DNA of 64,000 nucleotides from contig NC_084837.1 of the NCBI RefSeq assembly GCF_033115175.1, forward strand, positions 24,692,266-24,756,265, in the 5' to 3' direction. Position 1 is the stretch's first letter, and each line of letters begins with the position of its first letter. Shown one piece after another: positions 22,934 to 34,977 of this stretch. Made by a program: the position numbers and the translations under genes. Below the pieces are notes generated by a model that had not been told where the DNA came from, ran no database searches, and saw only the letters and a program-made list of their open reading frames with translations. This DNA is from Lepus europaeus. Lineage: Eukaryota > Chordata > Mammalia > Lagomorpha > Leporidae.

Positions 22934-23245
22934 GGGGCCGGCGCCGTGGCTCACTTGGTTAATCCTGCACCTGCTACACTGGCATCCCATATGTGCGCTG
23001 GGTTCTAGTCCCGGCTGCTCCTCTTCCAGTCCAGCTCTCTGCTGTGGCCCAGGAAGGCAGTGGAGGATGGCCCAAGTGCTTGGGCCCCTGCACTCACATG
23101 GGAGACCAGAAGGAAGTACCTGGCTCCTGGTTTCGGATTGGCGTAACTCCAGCTATAGCAGCCATTTGGGGAGTGAACCAACGGAAGGAAGACCTTTCTG
23201 TCTCTCTAACTCTATCTGTCAAATAATAAATTAATTAATTAAAAA
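22934..23245 (+). repeat. C-repeat SINE
   Basis: It has head 'ggggccggcgccgtggctca' and tail 'caaataataaattaatt'. Worn flanking repeats: 'aacctaccaga' and 'atcaaccagaa'. Confidence 0.92.
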
Positions 23246-24575
23246 AAAATCAACCAGAAAGCTGAAGCTATTTCACAACGTGACCTCACATATAAACACT
23301 GGGCACAACTAGTTTTACATGCACTGTATCACTGACTCTTAGTCATTTGGCGTCTCCACCACTAAGGTGACAGTGCACACACACAAGGAGCAGAAAATCA
23401 TATCCAAAAAAGCAATCACGTTGACAAGTATGCAAAAATAATCCCTTAAAAATAATTCATGTTACACAAGTTACAGGCTATTAAGCAATGTTTATTCAAC
23501 TAGAATCCACATTAATAAACATCAGACTAAGAAAAATGCCAGACCATAAACATACCTCAGCCTTTCCTCCTTCCTCTCCAGAGACAGAATGGCAAAATGG
23601 TTCCTCCTCACCACCTCCAAACTTACACTGCTCCTCTTTTCAGAAGACTCAAGTTACTGTTTAAAATGATAAGAAATTTGCTCTAAATACAAAAAGATTT
23701 AAACAAGCCAAACAAGCCTCTTCTAGGCTCAAAGACTGATGTCAACACACACCACTTTCAGCTTCCAGGACTGTCTCTAATGCTTACAGAACATATTAGT
23801 GTAATAAACTATGAGCAAAAAGAAGTTCCTGAAAAGGCAAACCAGAGTCATTTATTACCCAGTATGTTTGCAGGAAATGTCTGATTTGGTTCATGAATTA
23901 GTTTCGACCACACGTAACATTTTTATTTCCTGACTTGGAACACCAGAGAGAAGTAACCCACAGCCTGAAGGAGGGGCAACTCAGATAATGCAACAAACAT
24001 GGAACTGAGATAGGTTCAGCTAAATCACACCATGGTTCACAAACTCCAGAGAAGTAGACAGCAACACTCATACTTTAGATTTCAAGGAACTAAAATCCTT
24101 ATTCAAAACAGGTAGTACAGAAAACTACCTCAGAAAAAGATGTCTAGAGGTAGCACAAATGCACCATGTCAGGCTTCGACTTTGCTTTTCTGGGATTCTC
24201 TGCACTCCTGTTTGCTGGCTTAATCCTCTGACTGGGTTGTCCACAAAATTCAATGCTGAACTCCAGAAGAAATAGAATTCTCTCTTTGATACCCATTTTT
24301 AAGTGATGCCCAGCATCTCACTGGGGCCAATCAGATCACAAGCCCATTAACCCGGTCATTCAATGGCCGGGATCAGCATGCATCCTTATAACCCCCAGTG
24401 ATAACCAAAAACAGAGTCGGCTCCCTCAGAAGCACATGAACACAGATGGTGGAATTAAATCCTGGTCTCTGCTGTGAAGGATGGGACAGTGTTAGTAGTG
24501 ACACAATCAAAGTACTGACTGTAAGGGCAATGGCTACAGCATTTTTCCTCTCTGCTCATCTCAGAAGAATGACAC
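23246..24575. other. Intergenic, unassigned
   Basis: About 1.3 kb downstream of TMX1, AT-rich, with no recognised exon or repeat. Confidence 0.45.
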
Positions 24576-24852
24576 GGGGCTGGCACTGTGGCATACAGGG
24601 TAAAGCTACCACCTACAGTGCCGGCTGCTTCTCTTGTGATCCAGCTCTCTGCTATGGCCTGGGAAAGCAGTGAAAGATGGCCCAAGTGCCTGGGCCCCTG
24701 CACCTGTGTGTGAGACCCAGAAGCTCCTGGCTTCAGATCAGCTCAGCGCTGGCCGTTGTGGCGATCTGGGGAGTGAAGCAGCGGATGGAAGACTTTTCTT
24801 TCACTCTGTGTAACTCTTCCAAAAAAATAAATAAATCTTTAAAAAAAAAAAA
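24576..24852 (+). repeat. C-repeat SINE
   Basis: It has head 'ggggctggcactgtggcata' and tail 'aaaaaaataaataaatc'. The flanks 'aatgacac' and 'aatgaggac' mark the target. Confidence 0.88.
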
Positions 24853-25329
24853 TGAGGACATTAGTTGGTGCCTAAAGACTTGTTTTACAAAAGTGAAAAT
24901 CAGTGCTAAGTCTCCCCGACAAAGAATAGAGTTTGTCTCTCAAGAGCCTCAGGCTTCAAGGAATCAGGTTTTGCAGACAGTGTATGAATAAAGTGGTTAT
25001 CTTGCTCAAGGTAGAAAAGAAACCTCAGAAGTCATTTTGTACTTTAAGGAGGACCAGACATGCACGGTCACTTGCTCAGTGTCACTCAGCCGTATGGTAT
25101 AACAAACCTAAGAGAAATACTACAAAACAAGATGTGATCTACTGCCAAGGAATGGTAAAACTTTCTAAGGTTTGTGAAAAATCAGTTGTGGGACAGAAAG
25201 GATTAACGCTGACAGAATGTGAGGTATGTTGCTGGAACACATGACTTGTTATAGTTTTAGGAACATTAATTGGGGTAGACACGTAGCATATAGTTATCTG
25301 TATTAAAATTCTCAACCAAGACATATATA

Positions 25330-25520
25330 AAAGGTGCTTCAAAAATTGGCAGATAAAACATGAAATTAAAAGATAAAATTTATCTTGTTGCAAAAAATTT
25401 TGAAATGCAGTAAATTTTTTCACAATATACAATTTTCCATGAACATTTTATACTCCTCATATGTATTTCAAAAAATCTTGTATCAAAAGAAACTTTTAAT
25501 TCCATTTTCCCATCAACTTT
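25330..25520. mobile_element. Short inverted-repeat MITE, about 190 bp
   Basis: The left arm 'gtgcttcaaaaattggcaga...gaaattaaaagataaaa' and the right arm 'cttttaattccattttccca...aactttaaa' are inverted relatives of each other. The element is closely similar in layout to that at 27477-27688. A SINE abuts its right end. Confidence 0.6.
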
Positions 25521-25670
25521 AAAAAAATTTATTTATTTGAAAGGCAGAGTTAGAGAGAGAGAAATCTATCGCTCCTCCATGTGCTGGTTCACTTCCCAAA
25601 AGGATGCAGTGACAGAGGGTGAGCCAGACTGGAGCCAGAGGCCAGGAGCTTCTTCCAGGTCTTCCATATA
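25518..25670 (-). repeat. Partial C-repeat SINE, reversed
   Basis: The tail complement 'atttatttatttgaaaggca' and first half of the reversed body are present. The head is absent. Confidence 0.8.
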
Positions 25671-25754
25671 CTTTATTAAAAGCATTGGAGCTAGGAAGAT
25701 TCTAGAATGATTTACATTGCCTAAGTTATTCTTCAAACTGAAATATATATATAT

Positions 25755-26065
25755 ATGTTTCTTTATTCATTTGCAAGGCTGAGAGACAAAGAGAAGGGGG
25801 GAGAGAATCTTCCACCCATTGGTTCATCCCCAAATGCCCCCAACAGCCAGAGCTGGGCAAGGCAGAATCCTGGATTCAGGAACTTGATCCAAGTCTCCCA
25901 CGTGGGTGGCAGGAACTCAAATATTTAGGCTGTCATCCGCTGCCTCCCAGAATGCATTAACAGGAAGCTGGTAGGAAGTAGAGGTGCCAGAACTCAAACC
26001 CCATTCCTATATGGTATACAGGCAACTCAAGTGGCAGACTAACCCACTGGACCACAATGCCTCTC
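25755..26065 (-). repeat. Older C-repeat SINE, reversed
   Basis: It runs from 'gtttctttattcatttgcaa' to 'cactggaccacaatgcctc', preceded by a short (ta)n run. Confidence 0.82.
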
Positions 26066-26347
26066 CTTATATTTAAACTTAGTCTTAGATAAATCAAACC
26101 TCTACTTGAGCAATTTACTTCTAGTATTTTCATTTCTCTTATCTTCTATGAAAACAGGCCTAAAAGTAACATCACACGTAGCTAAGGGGGTAAAAAGGAG
26201 ATACAAGCTGATTTCATTAACAGTGAAAACACTGATGTCACGAGTTGTAATCAATGAATAAAAATTATTTTTAAACAAAGAATATTTTAGACCCATTTAA
26301 GTGTGTAACCGTATTATCAAACTGGACTACAAAATTTCTAATTCAAA

Positions 26348-26353
26348 TTTATT
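26348..26353 (-). terminator. Candidate distal poly(A) signal of TMX1
   Basis: AATAAA on the minus strand, where the SINE-free stretch ends. Nearer alternatives are 28337-28342 and 29169-29174. Confidence 0.35.
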
Positions 26354-27476
26354 TAAAAGTTCCAAACAAAAACTGGTAGACATGCAGCACCAACATATTG
26401 CATATACAATACCAACATCTACAAGAATGCTCAACTCAAAAAACTACTTTGAGAATACTACCACTCAGTAAGACCACTCACTCAAATTCCAAGTCACAAC
26501 AATAATCTACTAATAAAAAGACCTAAAACAAAAGCAATTTATTTAAGAACTCTAACTTAAAATTATGGGGATGAATCAGAATGTCCTAGCTAACCCTGAA
26601 GTTAAAATTCATCCAAAAATGTTACTCTCATCATAACTACATCCAGACCCCGGACTTAGTGCATCTTTGATTCACTTGGTTGAGTAATGACACAACCAGC
26701 TCGAGAAAACTGCTTTCAAAAGCATCAGTTACTGTAACAACTGCATACAATAACCAAGCCACAAGTCTGCAAATACTATTTATGGCTTCTAAATAGCATT
26801 CACTGCTATATTCTGATAAGAGTGGAATTTCTAGACCAAAATAGAGATGGCTGAATCTTCAGTACTTACACTGAAGAAAAGTGGCAAGACTGGGAATTTG
26901 AATGGTTCAAGAGTCCACCTTAGCTCCTAGCCTGTTCACCTCAGAGATATTTAACTATCTTAGAGTAGTTATAAGAACTAAATGAATTCTAAGAAACACC
27001 TGTCAAATCTACCAATAGATACAACAATGTGTTGTACCTGTTAGACAAACACAAAAGTCTTCATGAAATTTTTTTGCAGTCTTGCTAATAAATCATTAAG
27101 TATTCACACAAAATGTGGTAGAACACTGCATTTACTGCTACATACCAGATTTTTAAAAAATTCAGTGGTGGAACTTAATAGTTACACAGGGTGAATGAGC
27201 AAGAATTCTCCAGGATTTAGCTCACTGCATCTTATTCCTGAACCATTTGTAAATGTAGATGGCGTCAACAGAAAACTTACTAGGATATCTCCTATAACAA
27301 TCTTTCAGAACTAAGAGATCCATATTTTATGCAACATCAAGTATTTTCTAATTAGAGCCCTGAAAATGTCATATGTAACACTACCAGAAAAAAGAATGCT
27401 TGGTAACAGCATTATTTCCTCCATCACTGTAAGTAACATGAGGATTCCAACCTTTCAATTATACACGTTAAGTATA

Positions 27477-27688
27477 CACACAAGGTTCAGAAAGTTCATA
27501 GAAAAATGGAACTGCAAATTAAGATTATTTTGGTGTAGAAGTTTTGCAATCCAGGTATAGTTTTTCCATCATATGCATTTTCCATGCATTTTTTGAAGAA
27601 CCCTTGTAGGCAAGATTTCAAAAAATTTTCACAATAATACATGTATCTTTTAGTTCCATATTCTATGAACATTTTGAAGTATTACCAT
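27477..27688. mobile_element. Short inverted-repeat MITE, about 210 bp
   Basis: The left arm 'cagaaagttcatagaaaaat...ggaact' pairs with the right arm 'agttccatattctatgaaca...ttttgaag', an imperfect terminal inverted repeat of about 30 bases. The centre is AT-rich and shows no coding capacity. It shares arms and central motifs with the copy at 25330. The family name was not recognised. Confidence 0.65.
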
Positions 27689-29315
27689 ACAGTGACACAC
27701 ACTATTTATCTGAACATCGTTAAATACAAAGCAACCAAGCATACTTTCAAGTATGTGACAAGAAACTGTACGGGTCTTCATTATCTTTGAAGTACTTAGA
27801 AAAGTTTAATTCATGCTCACAATGTTTTTCTAAGGCATTGCAATTGTGTGCAATTCGAACTCCTCAGTGGTAAATATTCAGTATGCTAAAGAAGAGACCT
27901 CTGAAGAAACTTGTGCTTTACGACACAGTAAGTTTAATGAATTCAGCAGCAAGAGGGTCTAGAAAAAAGGGAACATGACAGAAATCGTTCATTACATAAT
28001 GGTCAGGTGATTCAGAGTGTTTCCGGTTTGCTTCCCCTTCTTGCGGCTGACGGTCTATCACACTCCTCTTACTCCATAGTGCAACGTGTGTGCTCACTCA
28101 TAAAGGAATGAAAATAAATGACACATTCCACCACACTGACTGCCCCATGTGAAGTGTCATGTAGTGTTACCAGCAGAATAAGAAGTCTGTCTTTTTAAAA
28201 ACACAAAGAAAGTTGTAACTTTAAAACATCAAGCATACATTGACTATGAAACCAATTAAGACTTATCTGTACACAAGGGCAAACTTTTACCGAAAACATG
28301 TACTAAAAGATGCTTTTTCCTGAGTAGAATGCATACTTTATTTTATATCAAATTAAGCTGCAGTGAATTTTCAAAATGTGAAACACCAAGGCTTTTCCAC
28401 ATCAAATAAAAATCAGGAATGTTCACCTTCCATAACCATAAAACAGAAAAGAAAAATTAAAAGACACTTTTATCAAGAGTGACATAAAAGTGAAAAAAGT
28501 GGCCAAAATTATCGACAATTCAACTTGATGGCTCCCTCAGTAAATTTCAGTTTGAAACAACAGAAAAGAATTATTCACCCACAGTAAATACAACAGTGAT
28601 ACTGTTCACATCATTCAATTTGAAAAAGGTGACCCTTGGCCACCAAGAAAATAAAACACACACAGAGGGAACAAAAGCAGCCATCAACTTTTGTGAGAAC
28701 TGAGAAAGTTATCAGGGACTTAGAAAAACCTCTGTGATCAGTAGTAGCATTTCCTCTATTACCATGTGTAGAAAACTGTAATTAAAGTAGTTATTATTAG
28801 TTGCATAATCTAAAAATATGAGATTTTGGATCATGTCTCTAAAAAGACCAGAACTGTTATTGAAATACACATTTCTTGAGACAACGGGCAAAGTTCCCAT
28901 TTATGGGAAATATGTTCTTTTTTTTCACACAGTGAAACTGAGAAAAATTATATCAAGTGAGAAATCTTTTTTCTCTAACGTAAGGATCTTAAATACTCCA
29001 TAATGTAATACTTGAGAAACATAACTTTTCAGCTCAGACTTCAAACAGGTAATTATAAAATAAACACACAAATCTTATTGCTTGGCACTAGATTTTTCCA
29101 AAATGTAAAAACTGTTGAAACCACCATACTGTCCTTAAATCATACTTCAAGTTTTTATAACTAGTGCTTTTATTTTCTGAAGACTGCTCAATTAATGACA
29201 AACTAGACTGGACCCTGCATTATACAAGCAAGTCACAGTTCACTTCAAACCAAAAGAAATGATCCATCTTCAGTTTCTGCCGAAATCGTAGTACTGAGAG
29301 AGGTATCAAAATGAA

Positions 29316-29497
29316 CTAGGACTGATCTGCGGCCTGCGAGGGGCCCACCGCACGCTGTCTTAGGGCATCTGCCTGTACAAAGTCTGTCTTTGCTCCCCCT
29401 CCATTTTTGGCTTCCTCTTCTGAAACATCTTCCTCATCAGCTTCTTGTTCTTCTTCCACTTTTTTCAAAGGTTGAGAAAATTCTGGCAATGATTTCT
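29316..29497 (-). CDS. TMX1: TMX1 coding exon 8 and stop (residues 220-279)
   Basis: It encodes the acidic cytosolic tail ('PLKKVEEEQEADEEDVSEEE'), then 'RQRAVGPS' near the C-terminus and TAG at 29318-29316. The acceptor is TTTAAG|AGAAA after a 13-base T tract. A second AG two bases on would break the frame. Confidence 0.94.
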
Positions 29498-32400
29498 CTT
29501 AAAAAAAAAAAAAGACCACGAACGTGTTTTTATTAATAGATTTTTTTTACAGTAAAATAAATATACAATAATGAATCACATGTCCATACATTGCTTTGAC
29601 ATTTATTTATATTTGGATTTTCAGAAGGAAATTCTAAAATTTTGCCAGTTTCACTGAAGAGTGTTTCTGATGAAGTGTTAAACTATTTTTTAAAAGTTAA
29701 TTAGTAACAATAACATGCACAAACCTTATTATTTACTTAATGTGAAGGGCAGTGAGACAGAGGTCCCCCACCTGTTAATTCACCCCCCAACCACTTACAA
29801 CAGCCAGGTGAGGGCCAAGCCAAACTCAGCAGCTGAGAACTCAACCCTGGTCTCTCACATGGGTGACAGACTCAAGTACTTGAGCCATCACCACTTGCGG
29901 CCTCCCTGCGTGCACATGAGCAGGAAGTCCGACTGGGACTGGACCCAGGCACTCCAATCTAGCTCCAGCTGGCATCCTGACTACTCGCCAAACACTTGCC
30001 CCAAAACGTACAAATCTCAAGTGCTCAGCTCAAGGAATACTGAACTAGGTACACACCCATACCTGTTCTGTTTTCTTACAGGTTCAGGAGTTCGTGACTT
30101 AAGCTTATAGCCTATCATGTTACTGAGACACAGCAGACAGAATTGGGCTAAAGAGCTTTTCTCTTTTCAGTGATCCCAGACTGCCCCTAATCCAGCAAAC
30201 CTGAAGGAGAGTGGTCAGGGGATGGAGGTAAGACAGAAAAAATGACAGAAAGCATTTACCATAGAGGACAATCCCTCTTTTGGTTGGGTTATCAATCCCT
30301 GCCTATGCCATAGCCCATGTGGTTTTAGCAAGTACCACAGCTCACAGAGGTGAATCTCCCCCCAAAATGTTTGTGTCGCCCAAGAACAACTGAGCAATGT
30401 CTACAGTTTATTTTTGGCTGGCACATCTTGGGAAGAATACTGCAGAACATACAATATGAACACTATTAAGAATTATCCAGTCCTGGCCAGCACTGCGGCT
30501 CACTAGGCTAATCCTCTGCCTGTGGGGCAGGCACCCTGGGTTCTAGTCTCGGTTGGGGCGCCAGTTTCTGTCCTGGTTGCTCCTCTTCCAGTCCAGCTCT
30601 CTGTTGTGGCCCAGGAAGGCAGTGGAGGATGGCCCAAGTGCTTGGGCCCTGCACCCGCATGGAAGACCAGGAGGAAGCACCTGGCTCCTGCCTTCGGATC
30701 GGCACAGCGCGCTGGTTGTAGCGGTCATTTGGGGGGTGAGCCAACGGAAGGAAGACCTTTCTCTCTCTCTCTCTCTCTCACTGTCTAACTCTGCCTGTAA
30801 AAAAAAAAAATTATCCAGCCCAAAACGCCATTCTTGTGGAGGTTGATAATGCTTGTTTACAGTACTTGTCCTCAAGGTGAGCCCTTTACATAAGTGGGAT
30901 TTTTTTTTTTTTTTGGACAGGCAGAGTGGATAGTGAGAGAGAGAGACAGAGAGAAAGGTCTTCCTTTTTGCCGTTGGTTCACCCTCCAATGGCCGCTGCG
31001 GCCAGCACATCTCGCTGATCCGAAGCCAGGAGCCAGGTGCTTCTCCTGGTCTCCCATGCGGGTGCAGGGCCCAAGGACTTGGACCATCCTCCACTGCCTT
31101 CCCAGGCCATAGCAGAGAGCTGGCCTGGAAGAGGGGCAACTGGGATAGAATCCGGCGCCCCGACCGAGACTAGAACCCGGTGTGCCGGCGCCGCAAGGCG
31201 GAGAATTAGGCTGTTAAGCCACAGCACCGGCCCACGTAAGTGGGATTTCTACAAAAATATCTACAAAATATATTTCTACAAAAGATAGATAGGGTTAGGA
31301 GGAAAATGGATTTCCTTCTAACTCTTGGATTGTGAGTTATGCCTTTTTATAACTATCTATGCTGACTATAAGAGCCAACCTTAGAAAAATATAACCAGGG
31401 GGCCAGCATTGTGGTGTAGCAGGTAAGTCCAATGCCTGTAGTGCCAGCATCCCATATGGGCAGCCAGTTCAAGTCCCAGCTGCTCCACTTCTGATCCAGC
31501 TCCCTGCTGACGCACCTGAAAGAGCAACAAAGGATGGCCCGAAGACTTGAGCCCCTGCATACACGTGAAAGACCCAGAAGAAGCTCCTGGCTCCTGACTT
31601 AAGCTGGTCCAGCTCCAGTTGTTGCAGTCATTTGGGGAGTGAACCAGTAGGTGGAAGATCTCTCTTTCTAACTCTGCCTTTCAAATAAATAAATAATCTT
31701 TAAAAAAGGGAAAAGAGAAATGTAAGGAGAACTGAGCAATTCAGGAACACAGAGCATCTTAACAACAACATTTAAGCCCCAAAGATACAGTCAACTCTGC
31801 CCTCACTCTTCCTTGCTATAAGAACCAATAAATTCTCATTTTGTCTCACAAGAGATAGAGTTGGGTTTCTATCCCTTTCAATTCAAAACTTAAGGAAGCC
31901 AATCACTAATCCTGGAAAAATAACAAGTGGTCTGTTATAGAAGCAGCAGTATCATGTTGAAATCTGAATTAGGGGCAGGTTAAGATGCCACCTGGGATGC
32001 TCACACCCATATCAAAGTGCCTGGGTTCAAGTCCTCTCTCCACTTCCACTTCCAGCTGCCTGCTAATGTGCACCCTGGGCAGCACGGGTGAAAGCTCAAG
32101 TACTTGGGTCCCTGTCACCCACGGAGGTAACCCAGACTGAGTTAAAGACACTTCCAGTTCCACCTTCCTGCTAATGCACACCCTGGGAAAGAGCAGGTGA
32201 TGGTTCAAGTATCTGGGTCCCTGTCATCTAAATGGGAGCTCTAGATGGAGTTCTGGGTCGCTGGCTTCCACCTGCCCCAAGCTTAATTGTCATAAGGATT
32301 TGGACAGTACAGTAGATGGATGATCTCTCTCTATTGGTGTGTCTGTGTCATTACCTTTCAAATAAAATTATGAAATACTTAAAATATGCTTACTTGAAGG

Positions 32401-34932
32401 GTAGGGCTGTGGTCTGCGTCGTTTTGAAGGACAAAGGCAATCAGCTAAAAATATCATGCACTGCAAAAACACATGTAAGAATATATGATACAGCAACTAT
32501 ATTATCGTATTTTAAAATATTTTTCTCCCTAGTATTCTAAAAATTAAGTACTTACAAGTCCTAACAACAGTCCTGAAAGCAGTGTTGCTAAAGCAAAAAC
32601 TGTATATGATCCCCAAACCGGCAATCCAAGGTCTTCAATAAAATAGTTATGACAAGTCTAAAACCAAAAGAAAAAAAACCTGAAAATCTGTATTTTTTAA
32701 AAGTTGGTGTTAAAAATGCTCAAGATGGAAATAATATTTTAGTCCATACCCTGATATACATAGATAGCTGAAAGAGTGCTGACATACTACTCATCCTGAA
32801 ATAAAAAATAAGAGATCAATAAAAAACTGATTTAGACACACAAATTGTCCACATTAATATAGTCTATTCTTTACCCTGTAATGTTCCCCAAAAGACAGAA
32901 TTTTTGGATGTTAATTAAGTAGTGACACATCACTTATTTCACACCTGTAATAAAGCAGATTCATTAAAATTGTTTCTGAATTGTTATCACAATCTGATAT
33001 CCTCATAAATAAAGTACTGGATATTTCTCTTTCCTTTCCTACTGTTTTGAGAGTAATCTTCATGTAATTATTTCTGAATGCAGAGTAACAGGTTACAAAC
33101 ACTATGAAATCAGGTGGAAATGGCAATTCTAGTCACTCCTAAAAACCTCTAAAGACTGAGTAGAAAAGGAAGCCTAGGAAGCCTTCCTACCCAAGAATTA
33201 TCCTTTTATTAAAATTAACGAAAATTTACAGTAGTGTTAGCTTGGCATATTATGATATGCTAGTTACATAGGGAATAAATGCTGTCATGAATAAAAATAA
33301 TTCAGGTTTAAAACAGCAGTTAAAAAAAAGGCACGCTACAAAAATAGTAACGGCTTGTGGGATCCCATCGGTTTCCTCTCTAGCAAAAAGTGCTGGTAGG
33401 GTTGCCAACTAGCCAAAGGATGGCCTGACCCAAGTGCCAATCCCTAGGACAGGTAAATGTGCTGAGGAATGAATTCAAACTGCCAATTAAAAAGGCACAC
33501 ACTCATGTCCTGAGGATTCAGCAGAGATTTAAAAGCAACTACCTTCTTGAACCAAAGAAGAGTAAAAGGTTCAGTTATGAGATGAGATAGCAAAGATCAA
33601 AAATCAGTTACATTTTAAGATCAGCATAGAAAGGCACTTTCTATTATTTAAAAGGTTAAGTGGGAATAGGAACAGGGAACTGAAACATGGCCCTACTCTA
33701 TTCTGCACCACGTAATTCATATCCAGAGTAATAGGTTCCCTTAACTGAGTTGGCCACAGTGGTTCAATGGGTAATTTCTGACAGCTGAAACACAATTCAA
33801 ACGTTTTGTCAAAAAGAGGGGTATGAAAGGAAAAGATGCTAAACTACTTCTCCCACACAGAATCCACAGCATATTTCCATTATATAGCAGGGGCTCCAAC
33901 TCCAAATGTTCCAAGGGCAACTGTGGTTAAGGGGACAAGAAGAGACAGCTTAGCCAAACAGGGATAAGTGCACGGTGAACACGCCTAACATCATTATTCC
34001 CAGAGGTCTCTCAAATGAGTGAGGGGTCTTGTACCCCCACAGCAGAGCCAGACACATGCTTGCCATTTCCAATCTTTACCACTCTACAGTAAACTGCTAT
34101 GGAGAAATCTACCTACCATCAAGAATCCACAAATTTCAATGGTCAGTGATACCATTAGGATCATCGTTCATCCACACTATTCACAGAAGTTGTCAGACAA
34201 GTAGAATAATCAACCAAACATAATTCAATAACTTACATCAAGAATTTAACTCTAAAGGTAACTAGAATAGGTAAATGTTTGAGCTTTTTCCTTTCTAATT
34301 AGCACACTTTACCCATTATATTACTCATACTCTCGGGGGATTATTTAGGTGTCTGATGACAATTATGACCAAAGCTACAAAGCAAAAAAATTCCTGAAAA
34401 GCTATTCAACTGAATTCTATAGAATGCTTCCTTCCAGCTTAACAAGTATGACCTGTGTCAACAAGCATATATATACATAGCTGACTGCTAGGGTCATATC
34501 AAACACCCAAAAAACCCCGAGTGTACCTTAAAAGCACAAGAAAAACTGAGTATGAATGTTTCACTGACATCATCATCCGCTCCAATTAATTCTGAAATAG
34601 GTAAGAAAAAAGTCCCTCCTACTTACAGAACAGAACCAGGACCAAACCATGATGAAACAGGCTCAATGCTCTTCCACTCTTTCTCACTTATGAAATTTAT
34701 AAAGTCCTTCTTGCTCCTTGGCCCCTGATAGCGCCTAAATTCACCATCTTTACAACTAAAGAGGGTCAGAATTAAATTATTAATCAGCATGGAGTAGTAA
34801 ATTTTGTTTTTTCTATTTCTACAACTTACTTTACAGTCAATCCTAATATTCAAAAGCATTAGCAATGAATAAGTAAACAAATAATAATTACCTATTCATG
34901 ACAACTCAGCATCAAATTTAATTCAATAAGGC

Positions 34933-34977
<45 letters not shown>

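Larger units (their letters stand above)
26330..29315 (-). other. TMX1: Probable TMX1 3' UTR (long form)
   Basis: The 3 kb after the TMX1 stop codon are AT-rich and free of C-repeat SINEs, unlike the flanks, which suggests constraint. Sense-strand AATAAA hexamers lie at 29169-29174, 28337-28342, 26538-26543 and 26348-26353. The last would give a 3' UTR near 3 kb, about what I recall for human TMX1. A MITE lies inside it. The true cleavage site cannot be fixed from sequence alone. Confidence 0.4.

Noticed and set aside
29495..29499. Alternative acceptor two bases inside TMX1 exon 8
   Set aside because: Using it would shift the frame and lose the conserved acidic tail. The first AG keeps the frame.
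30543..31139. A 198-codon minus-strand frame
   Set aside because: It runs through two C-repeat SINEs, and the SINE body is open in several frames. The many similar 'LRPAHCADPKPGA'-like peptides elsewhere have the same origin.
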